A DNA stretch of 64,000 nucleotides from Phoronis australis (taxonomy: Eukaryota > Phoronida > Phoronidae), in the NCBI GenBank assembly GCA_002633005.1, contig NMRA01000001.1, forward strand, positions 1,596,198-1,660,197, written 5' to 3'. The translations under genes were made by a program, and so were the position numbers. The notes below the pieces were generated by a model, which saw only the letters and a program-made list of their open reading frames with translations, was not told the origin of the DNA and did no database searches. This document shows, in pieces, positions 51,695 to 62,900 of the stretch; the first letter of the stretch is position 1, and each line of letters opens with the position of its first letter.

Positions 51695-52813
51695 ATGGCC
51701 AATTCCTCAAGTTGGATGGACGATGTTAACAATTCTTTATCGTGGAAGTGTTATAACGTCAGTTCAGACAATAACAGTTTGACAAACGGGTCGTGTTTGC
51801 GTTCGTTTGTTTGGCCGTTTACCTTGCGCATAGTACATATAGTCGTTCTCAGCGTGATCAGTTTGTTAGTGATTTTTGGAAACTGTTTGGTCATAGCTGC
51901 CTTCATTCGTTTCCAACATTTGAGAACAACGTGCAATACATTTGTTTTAAATTTAAGTTTGGCTGATCTGCTCGTTGGAATGGTCAGCTTACCGTTTCAG
52001 AACCTTCTTCAGATCTGGCCAGAACTTCAGACCATTAGCTCTCTGTGCCTGCTTCGGTATTGCTTGACGTACATATCAGTTTGCGCATCTCTCTTGTTTT
52101 TACTGTGCATATCGATGGACAGATGTTTGTCTCTTAGTAAACCATTGAGGTATACTCTCTATTTGACGCCACGGAAGGTGTACTTCAAATGCGTGTGCAT
52201 ATGGATTTATAGTGCAGGAACCGGTTTAATCCCAATCTTCGGAGTCAACCAGTGGCGAGCCGGTATTGAGTGTGCGTTTCGTAAGGTATTCACGCCAGGA
52301 TTTGTGATTTTTTCCGCGGGTCAGTGTTTCATCTTTACTTTAATAATATTAGGTGTTTATGCGAAAGTATTTTCCATAGCGTATAGATCGCTCAAAAAAC
52401 ATGTCAAAAGGCAATGGCAACTTTCATTAGAAGATACGATCTTGCGTAGAAGTTTGCCCGCAATAAAAACCTTCGGCATAGTGGTCGGGGTATTCGCAAT
52501 GTGTATTCTACCTTTGTCTATTCTCGCCTGTATCGAAGTGAGCAGACCCGATCTCGTGAATAACGTGAGCGAGATTTTGAGACTGACAGCATTCGTGTTA
52601 GTGACGATGAATTCTTTTATGAATCCCATTATATATACTTTTAGGCACCCCAGTTTTCGGAAAGCTTTTAAGAAATTATTCCAGAAGAGAAACCTCGAAC
52701 TTAAATCTTCCCGGCAGTCTACGCTAAAGAGTTCTATGAGCAGAAAAATATTCACTATTACACGAAAACTTAGTAGTAGGAATGCTGTTAACAAATTGGA
52801 AACAGTGTTTTAA
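51695..52813 (+). CDS. Class A (rhodopsin-like) G protein-coupled receptor, orphan
   Basis: 372 residues in one coding exon. Seven hydrophobic segments lie near 46-71, 82-105, 115-140, 161-181, 203-228, 258-280 and 295-315. Diagnostic features are GN at 62-63 (TM1), LSLAD with Asp91 (TM2), Cys118 and Cys193 for the extracellular disulfide, Asp142-Arg143-Cys144 at the end of TM3, Trp170 (TM4), Pro273 (TM6) and NPIIY at 310-314, then a basic helix 8. The N-terminus has several N-glycosylation sequons and no signal peptide. I chose the ATG at 51695 (GACAATGG context) because the 26 codons upstream include TTCCATTTTATTTTTATAG, a good splice acceptor ending at 51639. Oddities are DRC for DRY and CILP for CWxP. 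Ligand unknown; family placement beyond class A is not possible from sequence alone. Confidence 0.93.
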   Translation: MANSSSWMDDVNNSLSWKCYNVSSDNNSLTNGSCLRSFVWPFTLRIVHIVVLSVISLLVIFGNCLVIAAFIRFQHLRTTCNTFVLNLSLADLLVGMVSLPFQNLLQIWPELQTISSLCLLRYCLTYISVCASLLFLLCISMDRCLSLSKPLRYTLYLTPRKVYFKCVCIWIYSAGTGLIPIFGVNQWRAGIECAFRKVFTPGFVIFSAGQCFIFTLIILGVYAKVFSIAYRSLKKHVKRQWQLSLEDTILRRSLPAIKTFGIVVGVFAMCILPLSILACIEVSRPDLVNNVSEILRLTAFVLVTMNSFMNPIIYTFRHPSFRKAFKKLFQKRNLELKSSRQSTLKSSMSRKIFTITRKLSSRNAVNKLETVF

Positions 52814-52816
52814 GTC

Positions 52817-52822
52817 AATAAA
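52817..52822 (+). terminator. Polyadenylation signal at the GPCR stop
   Basis: AATAAA begins 4 nt after the TAA stop (52811-52813). A second AATAAA lies at 53043-53048. The nearer would give an extremely short 3' UTR; the farther is more ordinary. Confidence 0.45.
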
Positions 52823-54739
52823 TCGATAGCTATTTGATTTACTCGATAGACCTGACCCTTACGGCGCTCTGGAATTGTTGGGGACTATATTGTTTGCATT
52901 GTGTTGTATTGTATTGCATCGTACTGTATCTAATTCTTTTGTATTTTATTGTGTTGTAACCTGTCGATGTTTGCATGAACAAGTAAACAAATCATGCATA
53001 GACCCCTGGTACACCGTTTATCAACTAGTTAAACGAAAACTCAATAAAGGGGTATTCGCCTGCTGCGAAGCTCTCGACATGTTTAAACGGAGTTCGTTCT
53101 CAAGCTTTGAGGTATTTTGTCTCTGATTAGTTTTCATAACAATATCTTATCCTACTGCAAGACAGTTTTCAGTTTTCCTATTTTTTCAGAATTTAAGCGC
53201 TTTATTGGTCTTACTCAGGAAATGTTGAATTTAGATAATTATTTTACGGAGTTAACACTATCAGACATGTTTTAAAGATACAAAAATATTAGCACGACGG
53301 ATCACTAACACACGCAATAACTATAGGAAGAAACAAGTAATTCTTCGCTTTCGCTTCCTATTCTTATCCTGGGTACCAAGATTTTGAAATATACTTCTTC
53401 GGTCTGCATTTTGCCTGGACAAATTAAAGATTTAATTGCTCTCATTAAATCGGTATCACAATGCTCCATTTCACACAGGAATTCATTCCATTACCAACAA
53501 AAGTACATCAAAACCAACAGCGACTCAAGTGACACTTCACTGAGTAATTCCTGGTAATTCCCATTTCGAAAATAGTGCGTCGCTAAAGTGCGTAGAGCAA
53601 CACGAGCTTAATCCAGCATTGAAACGAATTATAGACAAGTATGCGAATGAATATATGGGTCCGCTCTGACAATGAAAAACGCAATTTTTTTGCCAGCATA
53701 CCTGCCCTCTCAAAGGAGCAAGGTTAACCAGAGGACGATGGGAAATAAATGGCAATTTTCCTCTACAGGTCTGACAAAATTATAATTTTGAGCACTTTGC
53801 AACCTTGATAACTTCATGATACAAAAATTAATTGATGGAGGTAATCAAAGGAATAGCAAATTAGATTAAAATAGTGTTTGTAATTTCGGTACCATCTTCA
53901 CACTTCAAATAGACTTGTATAATAATGGAAACAAAGATAATAAATTCCAATTTATTTCTTAGAAAAATCTCATCATCTCATTATACACTATATATACAAA
54001 GAACACTCCCTTCTCAATCTAAACTTTCTACCTCAATCTACATTGCTGCAACAAACATTTAGAATTTAGACCACATTTCAGATAACAGATGCTGGGGCAG
54101 AAACAGTGAGGTAAAAGCAGGTCTCCTCAAACCAACACTAACCACCAAGTAGCACCGGTTTCGGGAATTTCACATGAAAATATTGGAGTTGCGAATCTGA
54201 AACTTGCAATGGAGAATCCGGAACTCACTAGATGGCACCAGTGAAACCAAGCTAGTACTCATAGAAATACATGTATTCATATAATCCCATAAAACTCACA
54301 CTAGCGCACCCACGCTTATCAGCGGCTTATCTATTCAGATTGTAAAACGAGGGCTCTAGTAAGTCATAGTCTTACTATGACAGCTCATAAGTCAGGGGAG
54401 TGCTAGCGAGATTCTTTTCCGAAGGTAAATGACGTTTTTGAAGTCGTTTTCACCAGCTAACCCACAAGTCAATTCCAAAACACAAAAAATTACACATGGT
54501 GCAAGAACCACCAAATCAGAGCCTAGGAAATCCAATCAAATCAATTCACTGTGAGACTAAAGTTGCAATACCTCTTGAAACCGCGAATGATGCACCGTGT
54601 AAAAAATGTCTTAACAAAGTAAATCACGCAGCGGTAGTCTATTCTCTCGAAATAAAGATCATGACATCTGTACTTAGCAACATCACATTTTCTAAGAAGC
54701 AACCTATTTGCACATACAGAGAATGTTCGTGGAATTTGG
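52823..54739. other. Intergenic / 3' UTR region, nothing recognised
   Basis: AT-rich DNA between the GPCR and PCLAF stop codons; both genes converge on it, so it contains both 3' UTRs. No repeat family or RNA gene identified. A CTCF-like TCACTAGATGGCAC near 54227 matches the core with one mismatch. Confidence 0.5.
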
Positions 54740-54830
54740 TTAATCCTCTTCATCGCTTTCAATGACAGGACGCCTCTTTTTGGTGACTGGACTACTGGTA
54801 TTGCTGTGAGATGATCCACTCTCCTGAGAC
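54740..54830 (-). CDS. PCLAF: PCLAF exon 4 (C-terminus)
   Basis: 91 bp, acceptor CTTTCAG, ends in TAA at 54742-54740. Encodes a Ser-rich tail, PVTKKRRPVIESDEED: a basic patch, probably the nuclear localisation signal, followed by an acidic end. Confidence 0.9.
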
Positions 54831-57402
54831 CTGAAAGAGCGCAACGACAATTTCAGGATATGCAAATTGTTAAGTGCACGGGCTCATTAGTACACAGTTA
54901 GGTTTTCAAAAAATCCAACACCTGCCAGAGATACACTTCAATATAACTAAACAGGCTTACATTCACAGGCCCTTGAATCTACCTGTTCATTGTATCCACT
55001 ACTGGCACCAACACTCACTGTAGTAAAACACGATTTCTACATGGTTACCGGATTGCAGGGCCTTAAGGGCCATAGGCCTATATCCGAAATAGCGCCTTCT
55101 CTCACTGCCTTCTTTTAACCAAGTAGTTCGCATATTTGGTTTGGAACATGCATCTATGTTTCGCACATATGCGCAGTTCCATACAGATGCCTGTGGGCCT
55201 AATGACACGGTAATGCAGTACGAATTAGTGAGATAGTCAGATGCCTGTGTTCATTTTCAGTGACGTTGGTGAGATAGAACTACTTACGATGACCCTGAGG
55301 GTCCGCTGCTGGCTTGGTCCTCATCACTGACTTCTATATTTTCTTTGTCACTGTCTGATGACGGCTTTTTGGTGAAAAAGAAGTCTATTTTCTTTTGCCA
55401 TTCTGGAATGGGTCTGACGCAGACAGGATTGCAACCACTATATTTGTCAGCTAAAAGATAACATTAGAGATGAGCATATTGAACATGTAGTACACTTAAG
55501 GACAACCAAAAACGTTAACATCATTAGATCAGCATTTTTTATTTCTAAGAGCTGACATGGATTCAGTGATGTCTGAACAGTCCTCAGTTGATGCAAAATT
55601 AATTTTATCTCGAAAAGAAACAAACGAAATTAATTTAACGGTTAAGTGAATGAATACCATAACTCGGACATGGTTGATAGACAGACATAATTTACAGAAA
55701 TAGAATCCCAGATGCTGACCAAAAGACCATTTGTAAGTTTGAAAGCACTTAGCCTCATGATGCTAACCTGTTACTGCAGTGGAAATTACATGTTCGGGAT
55801 CTTTAAGGCCTTATGCTGGTTTTCCAAATATGTAGAGCAATAGACCTTGTAAAAGGTTATGAGTCGGGATTGTAATTTTGTCCCACTTTTTTCCAAGTTT
55901 GGATACATGCAAGAGATCTATTGAAAGAAAAACGAAAACACCTACTCACTAGGTTTTTGCTTAATAGGGGTAGTTTAATTAATTCAATAAAAAAAACCAG
56001 GTATGTGACATACTCATATTTCCTTTAAGTTCAAAAGTTTGTGCATGCACAGATTAACCCATTAACCTCGCTTCCACGGATCAAATTTCTTAGATAATTT
56101 ATAAGTATACCCATAAAATTGTATATTTTTTAAATCCTTATTAGCACAGAATGTTATTATGCACACAAAAATAATGCCAAGATGTTTGTAATTAAATTGT
56201 TGAATTTTCAATAAAAAACTTAATTTTTCATGGAGGTTGCCATAATTTCCGCAAACACAACAACACACACAGATACTAGCCTCCAGTTGAATTTTTGATA
56301 AGATAACCTACGAGGCAGCAAGTCCTCCAGCAAAAATTCAGCACTAGCCCCCAGCTGTAATCTTCAAGACTCCGAAAATGTGTAGTTTAGATGGTGCAAA
56401 TATGTTTATGTTTGCATTCTAACCGATGTCATAGATGCAGTGAGGTGGCTCGCTATGATCATCCATAGGCGGATTTANCTTGGCTGCCGCAAGCAAAATG
56501 AAACAGCAAGAGCGTGAAGCCTGAGGAATTATTGAGTTCAGTTACTAGGACCGGTAACGGAATGGGAGGTGGCTCAGATTGCGGCGGAATCATCTTCCCG
56601 TTTTTTTTGTGTTTTTAGTCCACCGATAGTAGATTTTCCAAACAGAGGGTTCACATTCCCAGCACTCGCAACTTTCAGACTGTCCATGCACATACAATCG
56701 CGCGCTTTGCCCAATTCCCCGAGACAATATGTTGGGCCCCCCCTAGATTCGCCACTATCATCTTCCTATTTTTGTGAACTATACCTGATGGTGATGAAAG
56801 TGATTGTGACGATGAACCACTTGCACCTCCTAAAACCTTTCGTGGAGCTTTTGCTGCAACAGCTGAAAATGAAATAAAATGAATTATTTTAAACTTCAAA
56901 ATTCCAGTCTTAAAACATTAAATTTCAATTCAAAGATGTACCTTCCAGGCAGTCTCTATGCATTCGACATTCTAAGAGCTGGTATTACTATGAGAGTGTT
57001 GGTTAAATGGGTCATTCTATAACCATGTTCAAAGGTTTGGATTCACTTTCTTAAATCTAAATGCGAATTGCAACCGAAAAGTTTGCGGCTGGGACACATA
57101 CTAGCAGTGGAAGTGAAGCCATACCCGAAGCCAGGAAGACCGAGCGAAGATCTGGCGAGTATTCCCAGAATTTCATTTGGATTTACCTCTATAAGAAGTA
57201 TTCATTGTGAAATTGAGAGTATTACACGTCGTTGAGATCGCAACAAGGAGCCACTGCAACGCGCCGCTCACACTCGCCACGGCACAGGAAGTCCTGGCGA
57301 AACATGAAAAGTAATGTATATACATCTCTCCAGTGGGAAAGTGCGTCAACGTGATTAACTAATACCTTTTCTAGCGGAGTTGTCTGCCTTCGTCCTCACC
57401 AT
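54740..57402 (-). CDS. PCLAF: PCNA-associated factor PCLAF (PAF15), complete
   Basis: 122 residues from four exons (57366-57402, 56785-56862, 55288-55450, 54740-54830), all GT-AG and in frame. PCLAF is a small disordered nuclear protein that binds the PCNA clamp during DNA replication and translesion synthesis; in vertebrates UHRF1 ubiquitinates it to recruit DNMT1. Seen here: MVRTKA at the start (the H3-tail-like segment), Lys12 and Lys21 in ARK and APRK contexts, GGNPVCVRP-like CNPVCVRP at 45-52, a PIP box QKKIDFFF at 57-64 (Gln57, Ile60, Phe63, Phe64), a KEN degron at 74-76, a Ser-rich acidic stretch, a basic KKRR at 110-113 and an acidic end, SDEED. Human PCLAF is 111 residues, so length fits. 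E2F-like sites lie upstream. Confidence 0.95.
55288..55450 (-). CDS. PCLAF: PCLAF exon 3 (PIP box and KEN box)
   Basis: 163 bp, acceptor TTTTAG, donor ATC|GTAAGT, phase 2 out. Encodes the conserved NPVCVRPIPEWQKKIDFFF core, then DKEN and an acidic Ser-rich segment. Confidence 0.95.
56465..56758. mobile_element. hAT-like MITE, copy 3, in a PCLAF intron
   Basis: 294 bp with ends ATAGGCGGATTTA and, on the other strand, ATAGTGGCGAATCTAGGGG. It is flanked by an imperfect 8-bp direct repeat, GATCATCC (56457-56464) and CATCTTCC (56759-56766), matching at 6 of 8 positions, as expected for a hAT insertion. One ambiguous base at 56478. It ends 26 bp before exon 2. Confidence 0.55.
56785..56862 (-). 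CDS. PCLAF: PCLAF exon 2
   Basis: 78 bp, acceptor TTTCAG, donor CAG|GTATAG. Encodes AVAAKAPRKVLGG then a Ser-rich linker. This holds the second conserved ubiquitin-acceptor lysine (Lys21). A hAT-like MITE lies just downstream in the next intron. Confidence 0.93.
57366..57402 (-). CDS. PCLAF: PCLAF exon 1
   Basis: 37 bp: MVRTKADNSARK plus one base, donor AAAAG|GTATTA. The start ATG is the only one compatible with the conserved MVRTKA opening. Confidence 0.93.
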
Positions 57403-57439
57403 CTTGGGTTCAATCGGAGAAATGCGTTTTTAATTGTGT

Positions 57440-57450
57440 CCAATTTCAAG
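57440..57450 (-). promoter_or_regulatory. CCAAT box beside a CHR-like element
   Basis: CCAAT at 57440-57444 (plus strand), immediately followed by TTCAAG, which is CTTGAA on the minus strand, a known variant of the cell-cycle homology region. It sits between the E2F sites and the PCLAF ATG. The motif is short and could occur by chance. Confidence 0.35.
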
Positions 57451-57479
57451 TTGCTGCGATGTTGATTCCAGACTTGGGA

Positions 57480-57512
57480 TTTCCCGCGTTTTTTGATACT
57501 TTAATTTCCCGC
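57480..57512 (-). promoter_or_regulatory. Two E2F-like sites upstream of PCLAF
   Basis: TTTCCCGC at 57480-57487 and 57505-57512 both fit the E2F consensus TTTSSCGC, spaced 25 bp and about 80-110 bp from the start codon. Vertebrate PCLAF is an S-phase gene under E2F/DREAM control, so the sites are in character. Confidence 0.6.
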
Positions 57513-57702
57513 CTTTCCACGGAAGTAAACGAAGTGAGGGACAAACAAAACTTGTGTAGAACGAAGCCAGAAATTAAGGAAAAGGGAACACATTTTAAAT
57601 AAAATCCGTAAATGTTTCAGAATATCACCTTTAAAAAATAAATGTACTAAAATCGCTTTTGGCTTCGTTTACTTTCGTGGCGGTGCTAAGTTTTAATGGT
57701 GA

Positions 57703-57716
57703 CCACTAGATGGCCC
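57703..57716 (+). promoter_or_regulatory. CTCF-core-like motif
   Basis: CCACTAGATGGCCC matches CCASYAGRKGGC exactly over 12 positions. It is isolated, about 300 bp upstream of the PCLAF start codon. Confidence 0.3.
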
Positions 57717-59552
57717 TACCAACCATAAGTTGGTGCGCACTACGTCTCTGATGCCATGTGCATCATTTAGCAAAGTTTGGAATATGCTAAATTCTAATAT
57801 CGAAGGTGAGCCCTCAGCAGCACTGCACTCTTGGCCATCTACTACGGTAACATTTTATATCATAAACTTTCTTTTAGCAATCATTTCGCTCTTATGTGCG
57901 ACTATTAATTTTCTCAAAGAAATTATTCACAAGTCTAGAGCTTTTACCTAGTTCTGGCCTAAATTGGTACCGTTGGTAAACTATTCAGAGATGTGGTGTT
58001 CCTATGTGAACCCGAAATTGACAACAGTCTGATGCCCTGGAAGTCTGTTATTAAGAGGCATAAATTTTGGTGTGGTTAAATCTTGCAATACACTGGAATC
58101 AAAAGTGATTAATTTAAATTCTATGTACATATTTTTTATAATAATAAACAAACTGAAACAGAAAACAAACGTCCAAATGTACTTTGAATTTTATATTATA
58201 ACTTCAACTTTGTACAAAATTTATGTTATCTCATAGGAGCAAATTTATAACAGTCCAACCTCATTACAATAATACCACAAACTTGGTCCTACAAACAAGT
58301 CCCGGGTTGAGTTCAATAACTGCCTCGCGGCAAGAAAAATCTAGCCAAAATCACAATCATGCTCTTACTGAAAACACACAGAGATATCTCGTGGAATCTC
58401 ACGAGATCTTGCTTTTCTAGCAAGACAATAACATTATTGAAATCTACCCCAATTTTACTTATTGTACAAAAATCTATACCGACTGAAACAAATTATCACT
58501 ATTAACGTAGACTTCAAATTTCCTTGATGTATATTGTAATGAAGTACGACTGCATTTAATATGCATTACTGACTTCCATGGTTGTACATCAAAATGAATC
58601 AACAGATTCGTTTCAACATGCATTCCTCTGAATAATTGCCAGGAAACTAAATCGGACTAGTCTATGTTCAAAAGTGCATTTTCAGGTTACCATAGGATTT
58701 TTTACTTCAATTTCTTCAAATTAAATCATTAAAGGTAAAATTTTGACACATAAGATTAACTCACCAAGTGGATACTTTATTTGGAAAACATATTTTAACA
58801 TGTTTTTGTAGAAAATCAACACTATCAAAAGAGGTGTTTAAGTACCGCTTGAGACAAATATTGACCTTCACTAACAAAGCAATTTTTAACTGTTACACTT
58901 GGCATCAACTGTACACCAGTACAAATGAAATCGGTTATGACCACTATACCTTATAAAACCTGAAGTCAACTGTACAACAGTAGAAATGGACCTCACTTTC
59001 ATTACAATCCACTCTTCAAGACAATGCCATGGTTTCTTTACAAGTATGTACAAGGTCATAAAACAACATACATTGCTAAAAACAAAACTTGTCATCACAT
59101 GAAATGCCTTCTATAATTCCAAATGTAACCTTCCATAACCTGCACCATCTCTAAACAACATGCAAAAGAATGTAGTATTCAACTGCTCAAGGCATATACC
59201 CCATCAGAGATCAATTTAGAATAACATGACTATCAGTTAGAAAAACGATTAGCTGGTATGCATTACTGTTGTGTTAGAATTCCTATATTCTCACCGTAAG
59301 ACAACATAAGGAGTGATTGCCGACACAATTTAAATGCACCAGACTGCCAGAGCTAAGCAATCACAGTTATGCCGCGCACGCCTCTAGTTATCCTTGTTTC
59401 GTACTTACACATGTACGCCACAAGTCTTAACAACTGTCTTCACACTCTGCTACAATTGCAAGACTCCTTTTCTCTGGCTGTCTCACAGTGCTTCCTAAAC
59501 ACACCTCTTTCGCCAACCCTTTGTCTCGGCAAATGCCTACACACTTAGTATG

Positions 59553-59625
59553 CTTTTACCCGATCTCACGACAATACTTTTAACCGATCTCACGACAATA
59601 CTTTTAACTGATCTTACAAAAATAC
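59553..59625. repeat. 26-bp tandem repeat, about 3 copies
   Basis: CTTTTACCCGATCTCACGAC / CTTTTAACCGATCTCACGAC / CTTTTAACTGATCTTACAAA, each followed by AATA. Lies in the presumed SNW1 3' UTR. Confidence 0.85.
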
Positions 59626-59781
59626 TAAACAAGACAACTGCATCTCATGTCCCAGTTGAGGTGCCTTCTAGACACAGAGTCTTCTGCTCACTATGCCTCT
59701 CTTCCTACAATTGCCGTTACACTAGCGGTATCACAAACTGATCACACCACTATACTTCACAGTCCCGAGTTATAAAAGTCA

Positions 59782-59980
59782 TCATTCTCTCCGCTTCTTG
59801 TTCCTATCGTAATCTCTACTAGACCGCGATTCTTCCGCTGGGCGCTTTTCGCCTTTCTTGATGGCCGTCAAGAATTTGTTCAGACCGAACGGATCCTCTT
59901 CTTCCTCCTTTTCAAATTGCACAGGACCGTCGCGGCGATGTGAGCGATCAGCGCCTTCGAACCCCTTGTCCGGAACAAAT
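59782..59980 (-). CDS. SNW1: SNW1 terminal exon
   Basis: 199 bp, acceptor TATTTTAG, TGA stop at 59784-59782. Begins FVPDKGFEGADRSHRRDGPV, then an acidic run, EDPFGLNKFL and the basic KKRRE end. The acidic run is slightly longer than in human SNW1. Confidence 0.96.
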
Positions 59981-62900
59981 CTAAAATACGAACAGCAGAA
60001 CTTCAAGCAAAGACAAAGCCTTAACAATCCACACAATTAATGGACAGTCCCAAAAATACGGACTAACTTTCACAACCCACACTGTAGGATTAATGGACAG
60101 TCCCAAAATACAGACTAACTATCATCTCACAAATTTAACAGATGGTAATATTTTCTGGCTTTTTTACTCTCTTGGGCATTGCAAGTAGGTATGAGTCATG
60201 CAAGACAAAAATATAATCATGTACTTTACGATTACAAAATTTCCGTTACAATTTCACAGCAGCCTACACAATGAACAAAAACCCAATTCGAATGTTATTT
60301 ATGTAATCATATTGTGATTTTGTGGTTAATTTAGATTATAATATTAAATATGTTTTTGTTTCTCAAGCACAGTAAATTTGACAGAGACAATAAAAAGATT
60401 TTTTTACTCTCAATTTAAAATCTTTGAAAGTAGCATGAACTTAAAAAATAGTTTTTCTCAAAATTATTTTGTTGTAAAAAAACTATTTATACTGCACATA
60501 TCTATACCTATATATACACAGACATCTATGTGAAGACACGACAGTGGTGTCTAAGTGCAATCTCAATACACACACTCTTTCAAACTATAAGCATATTTGT
60601 CGATTCTCCAATTGAGAGAGCATGTATTAAAGTCATCTACAGCAACAAATTTTGCATACAGGATGAACTACTGCCGAACTAGTCAAATAGCTAGGCCCAC
60701 GTATAAAAATAAATAGAGTACAAGAAATGAGTATTCCAACAACATGACCCAGAATTCCCTGTCATAATGGATGGGTGAAAGGGAGAGTAGTCTCCCCTGA
60801 TGACTGAGAATGAATAGGAATTGACAGGAACTTAGTAAGAAGGTTAAGCCACTTTGTAATTAGAATTTTGCCGCCCTAATATTTATTACTAATCATTTTC
60901 GCTGTTAACAGAACTAACCGTCATGCCAAGACCACAAAGTCAACTTTTACAAAATTCCTCCATAACTTTACCATAGATTCAGAGCGCACAGTGAACAAGA
61001 ATGTATAAATAAATATAATACATCAAATTTGAAATAGCACACAACAGCAAGTCGTTAGAATATGAATACTGCACAGTAAATGACCAGGTGCCCACCTGTT
61101 TGAGCCAGAGCTGAGTATCTTGTCCAGATCATCCCCATACAGGTCTTTATCTATGTTCTTTGATGGCCTGTAGATGGCAGCACCAACATCCTTATCCTTC
61201 CTCCACGGCTGGTCGTATACATTGTAGGCCTCATCATCACCGAAACCACTGCTCATGCCCTGAAAGGACAACAAAGATTGGCATGAGCAATGGATATGGT
61301 GCATATATATCAAAGACTCACAACTTTATAATACTCACTAGCAAGTGTCGCGATCTTTGAAAACCAATTTCCTCCACTAAATAATGGATATCAAACGCGT
61401 TCTCAAAATCCTTAACCAGTGACCCGTGTAATTGACTAGTGCCCACAACGTATCGTTATTTTGGGTCACCACTGTATTTCATAAGCAACCCTGGTCATGT
61501 TTGGATTTGCGTTTGTCAGAAGAAGCAATTTCGATTTCTAAAATAATGCGAGTCACTTTTTGTTATCCACAACTGCACTGTGTCATCGGTAGACCCATAA
61601 GTAACATTTATGACCTGGTGAACTTATTCTATCTATGAAGATGCACATTTCTGGGCCCAGGAAAGTGTGAGCAACCTTGCATTATATTACTCAAAAAAGT
61701 TCAATCATCAATCAATAACAGTGAACATCCAACACTCCCTCTAACATACAATTACCCACAGAACATTAAAAGATTAGCTTTTGACACACCAAGATGTCAA
61801 CTATGAGAAAACAATAAGTCGACCAATACTTCCTCAGATTTAGTGCACAGAACAACTAATACCTTGGTCTGGTTAAAGAGTCTCTGGTCGAATTGTGCAT
61901 CACCAGACCTATTGGCGCCAGCATCGGGAAGACCAAGAGCAATCTTCTCACTGATGTCACGTTCTCTCTCGCGCTGCAACCGAGAACGTTTGTCAGGAGC
62001 TGCGCGGGCCAGATTCCTTTCTCGGTGGCGATCTTTCTGGCGGTCTTTCCTGATGTCGTCGCGCTCTTTCAGTTCATCATCTGAAAAATACAGTCAAAGG
62101 TTATGAAGAACGCTATTTACCTGCGCTTGTATTTGTTTAACATCATTTCTAAAATTCATTGGTCTCTTTACTTCTTCATATATTTTTTTCAGCCTGCACA
62201 TAAAGTTTTTGATTTGCAGGCACTAATTGTATCACTGCTTATATTGTTCTTATGATGAAATAAACAGTTAAAAAATTTACTCTCTATCCTATTCACATTG
62301 GCACATTGATTTTAGATTAAGTCATTATGTAACTGTTTATCCAAATAAATTGTACGTGAATATGTACATAGTCAAGGTTTCTTGAATGCCAAGGGTGGTT
62401 ATTAAAATGTTGAGCCAAAATTTAAGAACGTAGGTATTAGTGGCGTTGAGATGGCTGCAACGGCTACTGCAATTTGATGACAAAAACAAAAATTCATTTG
62501 AAATGACATTACCAGCAAAAACGGGCACAATGGGAATTCGAACCTGTAAACTTCGTGGTCGCAGCTAATTGCTCTGCTGACAAGCTTAATCGCACTTGAT
62601 AAATGACAGCAATTAAGCGTATTTAACTGATAAAGCCAGTGGCCTTGAATTAACTGGCAGACATCATCGAGAATTGGCAATTTGTAAAAATCAAAAAAAA
62701 AAATAATGGTTGTTCTTGTTTTACAGCTCTGCTCAAATGCTAATAACTTGATAACAGGTCAACCCTATCCAACATTAATTGTGAAAATGCATTTTTGGTT
62801 GTAATAATCCTAATGGTACTTTAAGAGATCAGGCTTAATGTCTACGTTTCTTTAACATGTACTGATCAATCAATGTACAAGCTCAGTTATAGTACCTAAC

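Larger units (their letters stand above)
57513..59781. other. Intergenic region between PCLAF and SNW1, with SNW1 3' UTR
   Basis: No gene recognised. A CTCF-core-like CCACTAGATGGCCC lies at 57703-57716. A minus-strand AATAAA (TTTATT near 58779) could be the SNW1 polyadenylation signal, about 1 kb past its stop. A 26-bp tandem repeat occupies 59553-59625. Confidence 0.5.

Noticed and set aside
52875-53126. 83-codon frame just after the GPCR
   Set aside because: Low-complexity TTGTATTGTATT-driven frame in the receptor's 3' region with no motif.
62532-62600. Functional tRNA gene
   Set aside because: The B box is good, but the acceptor stem and anticodon arm do not pair convincingly; reported as a SINE head instead.
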